Shown here one piece after another: positions 25,519-32,958 of a stretch of 47,636 nucleotides of DNA. The notes under the pieces were generated by a model. The model did not search any database and was not told the DNA's origin. It saw nothing but the letters and a program-made list of their open reading frames with translations. The translations under genes and the position numbers were made by a program. How positions within the stretch are numbered: position 1 is the first letter of the stretch; every line of letters starts with the position of its first letter. This stretch comes from an uncultured Lachnospiraceae bacterium (lineage in GTDB: Bacteria > Bacillota > Clostridia > Lachnospirales > Lachnospiraceae). The stretch lies in NCBI GenBank assembly GCA_947245585.1, contig CAMXPV010000031.1, forward strand, positions 1 through 47,636, read 5' to 3'.

Positions 25519-25539
25519 AGATTTTCTTCGTTTTCGCAA
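25511..25539 (-). promoter_or_regulatory. Promoter of the purEMND operon
   Basis: TTGCGA (25534-25539) and TACACT (25511-25516) on the minus strand, 17 bp apart, about 57 bp upstream of purE. The -10 lies inside a perfect 13-bp palindrome. I find no guanine-riboswitch core in the short leader. Confidence 0.7.
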
Positions 25540-25546
25540 CTATCTT

Positions 25547-27613
25547 TTACTCCCGCAGCGCCCGGTTTAACTCCTCGCAGCCCGCCAACACAAATTGACC
25601 GTTTTGGATAATAATTCGCTTCTCCCCGGCAGGAGTCAACACGGACAATTCCCCCAATTCGTCATAAGGGATTGTAATATCCGTGTGGCACTGGAAATAT
25701 GCCTTGCTGACATCTGTGTCACGCAAAACTGACACCTCGTTCTCCTTGGCCACAATCTCCTTTCCGTCCGGATTAAAGCTTGTTACCTCCTCCTCGTGGG
25801 AATAACAGGTATCCCCCAGTGCAAAATGCGGCCCCGTCTTCTCCGCAATCAAAATCGGCAGTTTGGCCTCGATCCCATACTTTCTCGCAATCCGGTAGGC
25901 CGTTGTGTTCGTGCCGATGGCAAACTCGCCAAGGGGCAGGGTATCGTGGTGAAAAAGTACATTATCCTTAATGTATCTGAGGTTTTCCTCCTCAGAGGGA
26001 AAATTGTTACAACTGTAATCCGTCACAAATCCGTCCTGAAATGTCAGACGCAGATCCCGGTACTCCAACCCGGACAAAAACACCTTCGTCACATGCAGGA
26101 TCCCCTCCGTCCCGGTCAGTCTCGGCGAAGTAAACACCTCCCCCACAGGAATATTGACATCCGCCACGCAATTCTCAAAATTGGTCTGTTTGGAGGGTTC
26201 TTCCAGTTTGTGGAGCTGTACCTTCAAGTCCGTACAATTTTCTCCGCATCCTTTGACTATTACAGTCAATCCCTTGTCTAGCTCGTCTATTATCGTCTGC
26301 TGAATATCCCGATACAACAGATAATCCAAAGTGTTTATGCGAACCACATCGTCAAAAATTTCCCGATAGCGCGGCCCGATCTGGGGCACCGGAAAGGCAA
26401 TGATCGTAAAGCTGTGCTCTTCCCCCTTGATATATTCATTCTGCACCGCCGCGATCTGCCCCGCATTCTCCACAAAAAGTTTCTGCTGTTTGTCGCTGAA
26501 ACGGCAGGCAGCGCTCTTTGTCACGGGCACAAAAGGCTCCTCGCCAAAGCTCTCCACCACCGCCGGGCCGCCGTAGAGCGCCGCTAGCTCTTTGTGCCTC
26601 TCAAAGACATTGCGCACCGCTTCCAGTCTGCGCCCGGCAAGCGCACCATCCAAAAAGAGAGCCCAGTCCTCCTTGTGATCATAATCGTACTGTTTGTTGG
26701 GATTCGCGCCGCAGTAGCCGTTCTTATTCACATTCCTACCCTGAAAGATATTCGCGCCCGCCCGGTAAAAGGTGGATTGTAGACCGATTCGGTCAAAATT
26801 CTGTACCGCCTGACGGATCACCCTCTCAAAGCCCAAAAAATAGCGGATTGCCACTGTCTCCTTGATGGAGATATCTTTGCCTGTCACCTCAAAGCCGATG
26901 CGGTATCCCTCCGTGTAAGTATCCGCCATCTTTTGAATGTTCTCCGCAGAAAGGCTGTTTAAATGGGCCGCCGTTCCCAACTCGTTCTCCGTAATATACT
27001 CCCCGAAATAATACAGATACCGCAGATCGGACAGGTCACTCTCCATAATAAGCCGTCTTGCGAAATCCTGATCCGCATCCAGAAGGGCCTTTGATTTTTC
27101 TTCAAACTCCGCCTCATAGTAATCGCTCACATACCAGTAAAAAATCTGCCGCAGCTCCTCCGCATCCGGTTCGCTCTGCTCCTGGGCCGCACAGACAAAA
27201 GCCTGGTAGACCTCCAGTAAAAGTTCCATGCGTATCGTCATGGCAGTGCGGTTTTTCTCATAGGCCGAAGGAATCATGCTGCGAAGTTCCGCATACAAAA
27301 ATGACAGCATCTGCCCAATTGACTCTCCGAGTCGATTGACGGCATACTCCGGGTTGGCATAACTTTCCTTGTATTGCTCCGGCAGAATGTCCGCATAGAG
27401 CAGGCGGTTGTGTTCCTTTAACGCCTCTATCGTCATCTGAAAAAGTTCTCCGCTCTCCGAAAGCGACAGCGCCTGATCCATCATCACCACAAACGCCGCC
27501 ATCCTGCCAAAGTATTCCTGATATTTTTCACTGCAAATTGACTCATCCGGTATTTCCCTGATCCGTGTGAGCGCCAAATCATAGCGCTCCGCAATCAACT
27601 CTTCCCGTCTCAT
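25547..27613 (-). CDS. M29-family metallo-aminopeptidase with N-terminal extension
   Basis: 688 residues, much longer than the usual ~410 of M29 enzymes. The C-terminal half holds the family's metal site: NIPVGEVFTSP (Glu492), PLGEFAIGTNT (Glu563), EKTGPHFALGDT (His596) and CHTDITI (His643, Asp645). The first ~300 residues are helical and acidic with no motif I recognise (FLYAELRSMIPSAYEKNRTA; YYFGEYITENELGTAAHLNS). M29 enzymes remove N-terminal residues from peptides in the cytosol. AAGGAA precedes the ATG. Its stop lies just upstream of the purE promoter. Confidence 0.85.
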   Translation of the reverse strand: MRREELIAERYDLALTRIREIPDESICSEKYQEYFGRMAAFVVMMDQALSLSESGELFQMTIEALKEHNRLLYADILPEQYKESYANPEYAVNRLGESIGQMLSFLYAELRSMIPSAYEKNRTAMTIRMELLLEVYQAFVCAAQEQSEPDAEELRQIFYWYVSDYYEAEFEEKSKALLDADQDFARRLIMESDLSDLRYLYYFGEYITENELGTAAHLNSLSAENIQKMADTYTEGYRIGFEVTGKDISIKETVAIRYFLGFERVIRQAVQNFDRIGLQSTFYRAGANIFQGRNVNKNGYCGANPNKQYDYDHKEDWALFLDGALAGRRLEAVRNVFERHKELAALYGGPAVVESFGEEPFVPVTKSAACRFSDKQQKLFVENAGQIAAVQNEYIKGEEHSFTIIAFPVPQIGPRYREIFDDVVRINTLDYLLYRDIQQTIIDELDKGLTVIVKGCGENCTDLKVQLHKLEEPSKQTNFENCVADVNIPVGEVFTSPRLTGTEGILHVTKVFLSGLEYRDLRLTFQDGFVTDYSCNNFPSEEENLRYIKDNVLFHHDTLPLGEFAIGTNTTAYRIARKYGIEAKLPILIAEKTGPHFALGDTCYSHEEEVTSFNPDGKEIVAKENEVSVLRDTDVSKAYFQCHTDITIPYDELGELSVLTPAGEKRIIIQNGQFVLAGCEELNRALRE

Positions 27614-27646
27614 ATCCGCCCGTTCCTTTCTGACTAAATCACACCG

Positions 27647-27961
27647 TCAGGCGTAAGCGCCCGCATACAAAATCACACTGAGCGCCGCCAAAACCAATAT
27701 ATTTAATACAATACCCAAATAGCTAAAAAAATAAAACTTATCCCGCTCCGATTTGGAGAGTACGCCGAGCACGATCCCCGCGAAGGCAAAGATCATCGTG
27801 AGAAAGGCCACTGCCCCGTACTGAAGCGGAACCTCCCCTGCACTCCTGTAACTGTCTAATAGGATGTAAACCAACGATGCAAGTGAAATCACGCCCAGAA
27901 TGGTTGCCATGATTCCTTTCAGGGTATGTTCCTTATTGGTAAACATGAAATTATTTTTCAT
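27647..27961 (-). CDS. Small membrane protein (DUF6142-like)
   Basis: 104 residues from MKNNFMFTNKEHTLKGIMAT, with AAGGAG 7 bases upstream; the start at 28003 would lie in the hairpin region and has no ribosome site. Three membrane helices (IMATILGVISLASLVYILLD, YGAVAFLTMIFAFAGIVLGV, FFSYLGIVLNILVLAALSVI). The KxKFYFFSYxG-type stretch before helix three fits small DUF6142 proteins of Lachnospiraceae. Role unknown. Confidence 0.7.
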   Translation of the reverse strand: MKNNFMFTNKEHTLKGIMATILGVISLASLVYILLDSYRSAGEVPLQYGAVAFLTMIFAFAGIVLGVLSKSERDKFYFFSYLGIVLNILVLAALSVILYAGAYA

Positions 27962-28003
27962 CGCCGTTCTCCTTAATCCGCATCTGTTTCCGCTCATAAC
28001 CAT

Positions 28004-28038
28004 AAAGGGTATTCCCGCGCCAAGCGAAAATACCCTTT
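28004..28038 (-). terminator. Terminator-like hairpin after the pyrE unit
   Basis: Ten-bp perfect stem AAAGGGTATT/AATACCCTTT with a 15-nt loop, placed between the 50-residue ORF and the DUF6142-like gene. Only three T end the stem, so efficiency is uncertain. Confidence 0.5.
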
Positions 28039-28042
28039 GTCT

Positions 28043-28195
28043 TTAAAATATAATTTTATTTCTTCCCGCCAGAAGTTTCGAGCCGCTGATGATCAGAAGC
28101 ACGCCTGCGGCTATGCCTACCACCAAAGCCACCACGCCGATGGTAATATTGAGCGCGCCTGAGCCGCCCATTGTCTTGTAGGTTTTCTCCTCCAT
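28043..28195 (-). CDS. Small one-helix membrane protein (50 aa)
   Basis: 50 residues: MEEKTYKTMGGSGALNITIG at the start, a single membrane helix (ITIGVVALVVGIAAGVLLII), then SGSKLLAGRNKIIF. AAGGAGCGGATAGAT precedes the ATG at a workable distance. It lies 22 bp after pyrE and before the hairpin, so it is likely in the pyrE transcript. I believe similar mini-proteins occur beside pyrE in relatives but cannot check that. Function unknown. Confidence 0.7.
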   Translation of the reverse strand: MEEKTYKTMGGSGALNITIGVVALVVGIAAGVLLIISGSKLLAGRNKIIF

Positions 28196-28217
28196 ATCTA
28201 TCCGCTCCTTCCTGCTT

Positions 28218-28895
28218 TTACTTTGCCCCGTAGGTCTCGTAGTAAGCGTCTATCCTGCCCTTCAATTCATCGTCAATATAGACGGTCCCCTGATAGGGCT
28301 TGTTATAAAGGTACTCCACCACTTCCTCCATGGTCACAATGGCTCCCGTCTCAAAACCGTACTTCTCCCTGATTTCCTCAAGCGCGCTCTTATCACTGTC
28401 AAGGCCTTTTTCCATGCGGTTTAAGGAAACCATCAGCCCGCAGACCGTGACATCCCCCTGCGCCTTGATGATGGGGAAGGTCTCCTCTATGGATTTCCCC
28501 GAGGTCGTCACATCCTCGATGATCACCACCCTGTCGCCGTCCTTCAGCTTACTGCCAAGCAGAATCCCCGTATCTCCGTGATCCTTCACTTCTTTTCTGT
28601 TGGAGCAGTAACGGATCTCCTTTCCGTAGAGTTCGCTGATCGCCATGGTCGTGGCCACCGTAAGCGGAATCCCCTTGTAAGCGGGTCCAAACAGGGCATC
28701 AAAATCCAGACCGTAGTTGTCATGAATCGCCTTCGCATAATATTCGCCCAGTTTCTTTAGCTGCGCGCCTGTCACATAGGCCCCCGCATTCATGAAAAAC
28801 GGGGATTTCCTGCCGCTCTTTAATGTAAAATCTCCAAACTTCAACACCTGGCTGTCCACCATGAATCCGATAAATTCCTGCTTGTACTGTTCCAT
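28218..28895 (-). CDS. pyrE: Orotate phosphoribosyltransferase
   Basis: 225 residues from MEQYKQEFIGFMVDSQVLKF, with AGAGG 9 bases upstream; starts at 28904 and 28943 are possible. Motifs: LKSGRKSPFFMNAG (substrate loop), FGPAYKGIPLTV, and the PRPP-binding RVVIIEDVTTSGKSIEE. It joins orotate to PRPP to give OMP in pyrimidine synthesis. It has its own promoter (28958-28986) and no other pyr gene near. Confidence 0.95.
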   Translation of the reverse strand: MEQYKQEFIGFMVDSQVLKFGDFTLKSGRKSPFFMNAGAYVTGAQLKKLGEYYAKAIHDNYGLDFDALFGPAYKGIPLTVATTMAISELYGKEIRYCSNRKEVKDHGDTGILLGSKLKDGDRVVIIEDVTTSGKSIEETFPIIKAQGDVTVCGLMVSLNRMEKGLDSDKSALEEIREKYGFETGAIVTMEEVVEYLYNKPYQGTVYIDDELKGRIDAYYETYGAK

Positions 28896-28957
28896 CGCCG
28901 CCATCCTCTTATCATCCTTTTGTGTCGTCTGCAACCGGGCCAAAAACGCCCGTCTTC

Positions 28958-28986
28958 ACTGTACCACATCCGGGCGCGGTTTTCAA
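28958..28986 (-). promoter_or_regulatory. Promoter of pyrE
   Basis: TTGAAA (28981-28986) and TACAGT (28958-28963) on the minus strand with a 17-bp spacer. The leader to pyrE is about 55 nt and holds a short CGGGC/GCCCG stem. Confidence 0.65.
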
Positions 28987-29014
28987 TGCACAATTCCCTT
29001 TGATTCCCCGCATT

Positions 29015-29509
29015 TTAAAAGTGTTTTTCCATCAAATAAAATCTTCCCTTCCGCCAATCCGCGTCTCCCGTCTTTTCATAGCCATTATTCTGATACAGGG
29101 ACAACGCAGACGGATTTCTGCTGAATACATCAAGACGGATAGTCTCAATCCCCGCCTCCCTCAGCTCCTCTTCAATGTGTAAAAGCGTACTCTTCGCAAC
29201 GCCACTGTTTTGATATGCGGGATTAACACACAATCTATGGATCACGCGGTATTCGCTGTCGGGATAGTTCCAGTCGCCGTTTTGGTATTGTTCATCGCTC
29301 TCTTTGTTCACCACATAAACGACCGCGATGTCACGATCAACCATGCCAACGAAAAGCTGTCGTTTATGAATGTCCGCAAGGAAATCCTCCCGCGTCGGAT
29401 ACAGGTCGTCCCACTGGAATATGTTATGGGCTTCCATATGGTTAATCGCGTTTTTAACGAAAGCGCATATCGTATCTATGTCCGTTTCTTCTGCAAGTCT
29501 GTATATCAT
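29015..29509 (-). CDS. GNAT-family N-acetyltransferase
   Basis: 164 residues. Typical order: MIYRLAEETDIDTICAFVKN, FVGMVDRDIAVVYVV, then HRLCVNPAYQNSGVAKSTLL (acetyl-CoA loop, here QNSGVAKS instead of QxxGxG/A), and LDVFSRNPSALSLYQNNGYE. Substrate unknown. GGAGACG precedes the ATG; a promoter may lie at 29549-29578. It is separate from the amidase gene upstream by a terminator. Confidence 0.85.
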   Translation of the reverse strand: MIYRLAEETDIDTICAFVKNAINHMEAHNIFQWDDLYPTREDFLADIHKRQLFVGMVDRDIAVVYVVNKESDEQYQNGDWNYPDSEYRVIHRLCVNPAYQNSGVAKSTLLHIEEELREAGIETIRLDVFSRNPSALSLYQNNGYEKTGDADWRKGRFYLMEKHF

Positions 29510-29548
29510 ATCGGTTCGTCTCCAGTTTTTATCGTTGTGCTGTCTATG

Positions 29549-29578
29549 ATATCACAATAACATGGGTTTTTCTATCAA
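29549..29578 (-). promoter_or_regulatory. Possible promoter of the GNAT gene
   Basis: TTGATA (29573-29578) and TGATAT (29549-29554) on the minus strand, 18 bp apart. The -10 is weak. Confidence 0.4.
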
Positions 29579-29585
29579 ATGAAAG

Positions 29586-29636
29586 AAAAAAGCCAGTCTT
29601 TTAGATTGTATACGCACAAATCTTAAACTGGCTTTT
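29586..29636 (-). terminator. Terminator of the permease-amidase operon
   Basis: AAAAGCCAGT and ACTGGCTTTT pair at the base of a longer imperfect stem, followed by a run of six T on the minus strand. It lies 22 bp after the amidase stop. Confidence 0.88.
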
Positions 29637-29658
29637 CCTCATGTCATATTCCCTTTTT

Positions 29659-31404
29659 CTATTTTGCTTCCTTCAATAGCTTAATACGGTATCTCCACCC
29701 GCCCAATGAGGTGATCTCCCTGGCTCCGGCAACGGCATACCCTTCACAGATAAAACCGATGACCTCATTTCCCTCTATCGTGCGGATTTTGCCAAGACCC
29801 AGAGGCGACGGAATCATAGAAAGAAACTTACCCAGATTTTCTTCTGGCATACGCCATATTTCTATTTCCTGACTCCGTCCCCCTGTCTCGGTTTTCACCA
29901 GTCCCGGCTTCGTAGGCTTCGTTGGCAACTCATACATTCGATAGTTCCCGGCTGTTATACTCGTCCTCTCATAAATAGCGCCCAACGAGAGCATTTGCTG
30001 CTCTAAGGAAAATCCGCGCATATGCAGTCCGCATACCGCTATTTCCTGATAGGATTTTTGCATTCCAACGACAATCTCTTTTCCGACTCTTGCAATCATC
30101 CCTTCTTTTCCTGATTTGGAAAATAAAGTGACTCCCACAGGCAGATTTTGATCTGCAAATCCTACCGGCACATTGACGGCACATAAATCAAGCAGATTGC
30201 AATGATTGGTATAAAGCCCCATCTGACTGTTTGTCCCAATCGGGTCGGCATCCACCTGCGCTCTGGTAAAAGTCCCCCCATTCGTCGGCAATACCAACAC
30301 GCCCTTTTCCAACAGGACATGGATTTTCTGTTTGATTTCCGCCAGTCTGTGAAGCGCCTGAAATAAATCAACCGCCGTCAGTGTCTTTTTTGCCACCCCG
30401 CATATAATATGAGAAGTCACAGGAAGTAAGGTATCTCCATGCTTCTCCAGATATTCCTGCAGACCCGCATACCGCTCCGCCACCCATGGGCCGTCATAGA
30501 GAATCGCTGCCGCTTCGGAAAGTTCCGACGTATCTAAATATTTTATGTTTGGATAGTGTTTTTTCAAATAGTTGACCGTCTCATCCCATTTCCTTCGGTA
30601 ATGTTTCTGCTCATCCCCGAAAAAAACAGGTTCCTTTAACGGCAGATAAATGGTTTCCGCCTCTTCTTCCCTCACAGGCAAGGACATTTTAGAATAGCGA
30701 TATTTTTCATCATAACCGCGGACAATCCCATCAACAAATACTGCATCGTCCACTGTATTGGTAAAAACGCTCACGCAGTCAATACTCTCACAGGCAGGCA
30801 CCACTCCTCTGTTGCTCCACGCCCCAAGAGAAGGCTTCCATCCTACCAGATGGTTCAAGGAGGCCGGTACTCGTCCGCTGCCAGCCGTATCCGTCCCCAA
30901 GGCAAAGGCCGAAAGCCCCTTCGCTACCGCTGCCGCCGAACCGGAACTGGAGCCCCCACTGATATACTCTTCTCGATACGCATTATGTACTTCTCCATAT
31001 GGGGAGCGGGTTCCCACAAGACCCGTTGCAAACTGATCCATATTTGTCTTTCCTATGGGGAGCGCGCCTGCCTGAAGCAGGCGCTCCACTACATAAGCGC
31101 TTTTTTCCGGAAGATAGGAAAACTCCTTACATCCCGCAGTCGTCGGGATACCCGCCAAATCAATATTGTCCTTTATGGAAAAAGGGATTCCCCATAACGG
31201 CAATTCATCCATTTTATGGCTCTCTATGTACGAAAGATGCGGTTCCATTTCCTCCGCCGTAAGAAGATGAATCCATATATTCATACTTTGCGTTTCCATC
31301 GCTTCTTTATGGATTCTTCTCCACAACTCCCTCACGGAATATTTCCCCTGACGGTAGTCTTCGCGAATCCTGTCTATTGTTATAATCTGTTTCATTTCAT
31401 CCAT
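29659..31404 (-). CDS. Allophanate hydrolase (amidase domain plus AtzF C-terminal domain)
   Basis: 581 residues. Amidase-signature domain with the Ser-cisSer-Lys set: Lys78 in WGIPFSIKDN, Ser152 in YISGGSSSGSAAA, Ser176 in ALGTDTAGSGRVPAS. The C-terminal ~120 residues match the AtzF accessory domain: KFLSMIPSPLGLGK, NEVIGFICEGYAVAGA, EITSLGGWRY. In AtzF/DUR1 enzymes the first domain deaminates allophanate and the second breaks down N-carboxycarbamate, giving ammonia and CO2. No urea carboxylase lies nearby, so the allophanate source is unclear. It is cotranscribed with the NCS2 permease (34-bp gap) and ends in a strong terminator. Confidence 0.88.
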   Translation of the reverse strand: MDEMKQIITIDRIREDYRQGKYSVRELWRRIHKEAMETQSMNIWIHLLTAEEMEPHLSYIESHKMDELPLWGIPFSIKDNIDLAGIPTTAGCKEFSYLPEKSAYVVERLLQAGALPIGKTNMDQFATGLVGTRSPYGEVHNAYREEYISGGSSSGSAAAVAKGLSAFALGTDTAGSGRVPASLNHLVGWKPSLGAWSNRGVVPACESIDCVSVFTNTVDDAVFVDGIVRGYDEKYRYSKMSLPVREEEAETIYLPLKEPVFFGDEQKHYRRKWDETVNYLKKHYPNIKYLDTSELSEAAAILYDGPWVAERYAGLQEYLEKHGDTLLPVTSHIICGVAKKTLTAVDLFQALHRLAEIKQKIHVLLEKGVLVLPTNGGTFTRAQVDADPIGTNSQMGLYTNHCNLLDLCAVNVPVGFADQNLPVGVTLFSKSGKEGMIARVGKEIVVGMQKSYQEIAVCGLHMRGFSLEQQMLSLGAIYERTSITAGNYRMYELPTKPTKPGLVKTETGGRSQEIEIWRMPEENLGKFLSMIPSPLGLGKIRTIEGNEVIGFICEGYAVAGAREITSLGGWRYRIKLLKEAK

Positions 31405-31437
31405 ACCGATACCTTCCTGTCATTCTGACATCCTCGT

Positions 31438-32784
31438 TTACGCCGCCGAAAAGGGCGCCCCTTGCTTAAACGATTCCTGTTTTTTGATTCCAAGATCTTT
31501 TGGCAGTACTATATTTAAAACCGCGGCAATAATAAAGGCTGCTACAATACCGCTCTGGGAAAAGATCAACTGTACGAGATACGGACACTGCTCTAATGCG
31601 CCCGAACCCGAAAGCCCTGTCCCCAGGCCTAATGCAAGCGCAACGATCACGCCGTTCCTGCCATTCATATCCTGTTTAAAAATCATCTGCATACCACTGA
31701 TGGCAATCATGGAAAACGCCAGTGTCGTTGCGCCGCCCAGAACACAATTGGGTATGGCTGATAACACAGCGCCCAATTTCGGGCAAAAACCGCATAGTAT
31801 CAAAAATACAGCTCCGCATGCACAACAAAATCTATTCACCACCTTCGTCATACACACAAGTCCCACATTCTGGCTGAAGGATGTGTTTGGCAGTACGCCG
31901 AATAATGCTGCAACCGCACTTCCAAGGCCATCCGCCAAAACCGCACCGGATAATTCCTCGTCTGTGGCCTCTCGCGCAAGCCCGCCCATACAAATCGCAG
32001 AAGTATCGCCAATTGTCTCCACTGCCGTTACCACAAACATCACCATAAGCGGTACAATGGCCCCACCGGTAAACTCAAAACGAAATGGCATAAACTGCGG
32101 GAAACCAATCCACGCGGCGGAAGCCACGCCACTAAAATCCAACATACCCAGGCATCCTGCCATCACAAGGCCAACGGCAATTCCAATCAAAATAGAGATA
32201 ATACTCGTAAACCCCTTTGTAAACTGTTTTACAACAACAATCACAAGCAGGGTGGTAAACCCTACAAGCAGGTTCTGCCAGGAGCCGTACCCTTCCGTTC
32301 CCGCGCCTCCCGCAAGCCATTTAATACCTGTTGGCATCAAGGACAGGCCGATTGCAATAATAACCGTGCCGGTGACAATCGGCGGAAAAAACTTTTTCAG
32401 CGGTTTGACAAAAAAGCCTTCTACAATTTCAAACAAACCGCCAATCAGACATGCACCGAGTACCGCGTTATAGCCAAATGCGCTTGCCGCCGTCAGAGTC
32501 GCGATAAAACCCGCGCTCGTTCCCATCACAATCGGGAGGGATGCTCCGAATTTCCACACCTTATAGCATTGAAGCAGTGTAAAAATACCTGCTATAAACA
32601 TAGCGTTTTGTAGCACCATGCTTTTCTCTCCCATTGTTAAATTGCAAAGTGCCCCGATTACCAAAATAGGAGTAATATTATTTACAAACATTGTCAGCAC
32701 GTGCTGCATCCCGATCGGCACAGCCTTTTTTAACGGCACATAACCATCCAGTTCATAAATACTTCCTTCCGCTCTTTTCTTCAT
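31438..32784 (-). CDS. NCS2 nucleobase permease (urate/xanthine type)
   Basis: 448 residues from MKKRAEGSIYELDGYVPLKK, with GGAGGAGAGG upstream; the longer frame from 32871 runs over the leader terminator and is rejected. About 14 membrane segments (MFIAGIFTLLQCYKVWKFG; IVTGTVIIAIGLSLMPTGI). The family signature QNVGLVCMTKV is present, with TAVETIGDTSAIC before it. NCS2 proteins import purines or uracil by proton symport; this motif set fits the xanthine/urate branch, but the true substrate could be another ureide or purine given the linked allophanate hydrolase. Divergent from pucR. Confidence 0.9.
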   Translation of the reverse strand: MKKRAEGSIYELDGYVPLKKAVPIGMQHVLTMFVNNITPILVIGALCNLTMGEKSMVLQNAMFIAGIFTLLQCYKVWKFGASLPIVMGTSAGFIATLTAASAFGYNAVLGACLIGGLFEIVEGFFVKPLKKFFPPIVTGTVIIAIGLSLMPTGIKWLAGGAGTEGYGSWQNLLVGFTTLLVIVVVKQFTKGFTSIISILIGIAVGLVMAGCLGMLDFSGVASAAWIGFPQFMPFRFEFTGGAIVPLMVMFVVTAVETIGDTSAICMGGLAREATDEELSGAVLADGLGSAVAALFGVLPNTSFSQNVGLVCMTKVVNRFCCACGAVFLILCGFCPKLGAVLSAIPNCVLGGATTLAFSMIAISGMQMIFKQDMNGRNGVIVALALGLGTGLSGSGALEQCPYLVQLIFSQSGIVAAFIIAAVLNIVLPKDLGIKKQESFKQGAPFSAA

Positions 32785-32812
32785 AACGCCTCTCCTCCAT
32801 TTCTTTTTAGAT

Positions 32813-32840
32813 AAAAAAAGACGCCCGTTTCCGGACGTCT
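32813..32840 (-). terminator. Leader terminator upstream of the NCS2 permease
   Basis: AGACGTCC, loop GGAAAC, GGGCGTCT, then seven T on the minus strand. It lies between the permease promoter region and its start, so it would stop most transcripts before the gene. Likely an attenuator; no known riboswitch core is visible in the short leader. Confidence 0.75.
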
Positions 32841-32861
32841 CTGTCGTATATCTGTTTCTAC

Positions 32862-32867
32862 CATATA
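32862..32867 (-). promoter_or_regulatory. Possible -10 of the permease operon
   Basis: TATATG with an upstream TGC (extended -10) on the minus strand. The -35 would fall at the edge of the operator at 32889-32903. Moderate match only. Confidence 0.4.
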
Positions 32868-32888
32868 GCAATGTTGTCTCTTTTGCAA

Positions 32889-32903
32889 TGTGAATAGTTC
32901 ACA
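32889..32903. promoter_or_regulatory. Operator 1 in the pucR-permease intergenic region
   Basis: Perfect inverted repeat TGTGAA-TAG-TTCACA. It lies near the -35 region of the permease promoter. A second, nearly identical site is 32 bp away. Confidence 0.6.
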
Positions 32904-32910
32904 ATATATA

Positions 32911-32939
32911 TTGACTTTTTTGTGATTCATTCACATAAT
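32911..32939 (+). promoter_or_regulatory. Promoter of pucR
   Basis: TTGACT (32911-32916) and CATAAT (32934-32939), 17-bp spacer. Operator 2 fills the spacer. Confidence 0.75.
32921..32935. promoter_or_regulatory. Operator 2, inside the pucR promoter
   Basis: TGTGAT-TCA-TTCACA, one mismatch from the operator-1 palindrome. It lies between -35 and -10 of the pucR promoter, fitting autorepression. The centre-to-centre distance to operator 1 is 32 bp, three helical turns. Confidence 0.6.
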
Positions 32940-32958
32940 ATAAAGGGAGGCGATTTTT

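Noticed and set aside
32813..32880. Purine riboswitch in the permease leader
   Set aside because: A GTTTCTACC string occurs, but on the plus strand, opposite to the permease transcript, and the other conserved joining segments are absent.
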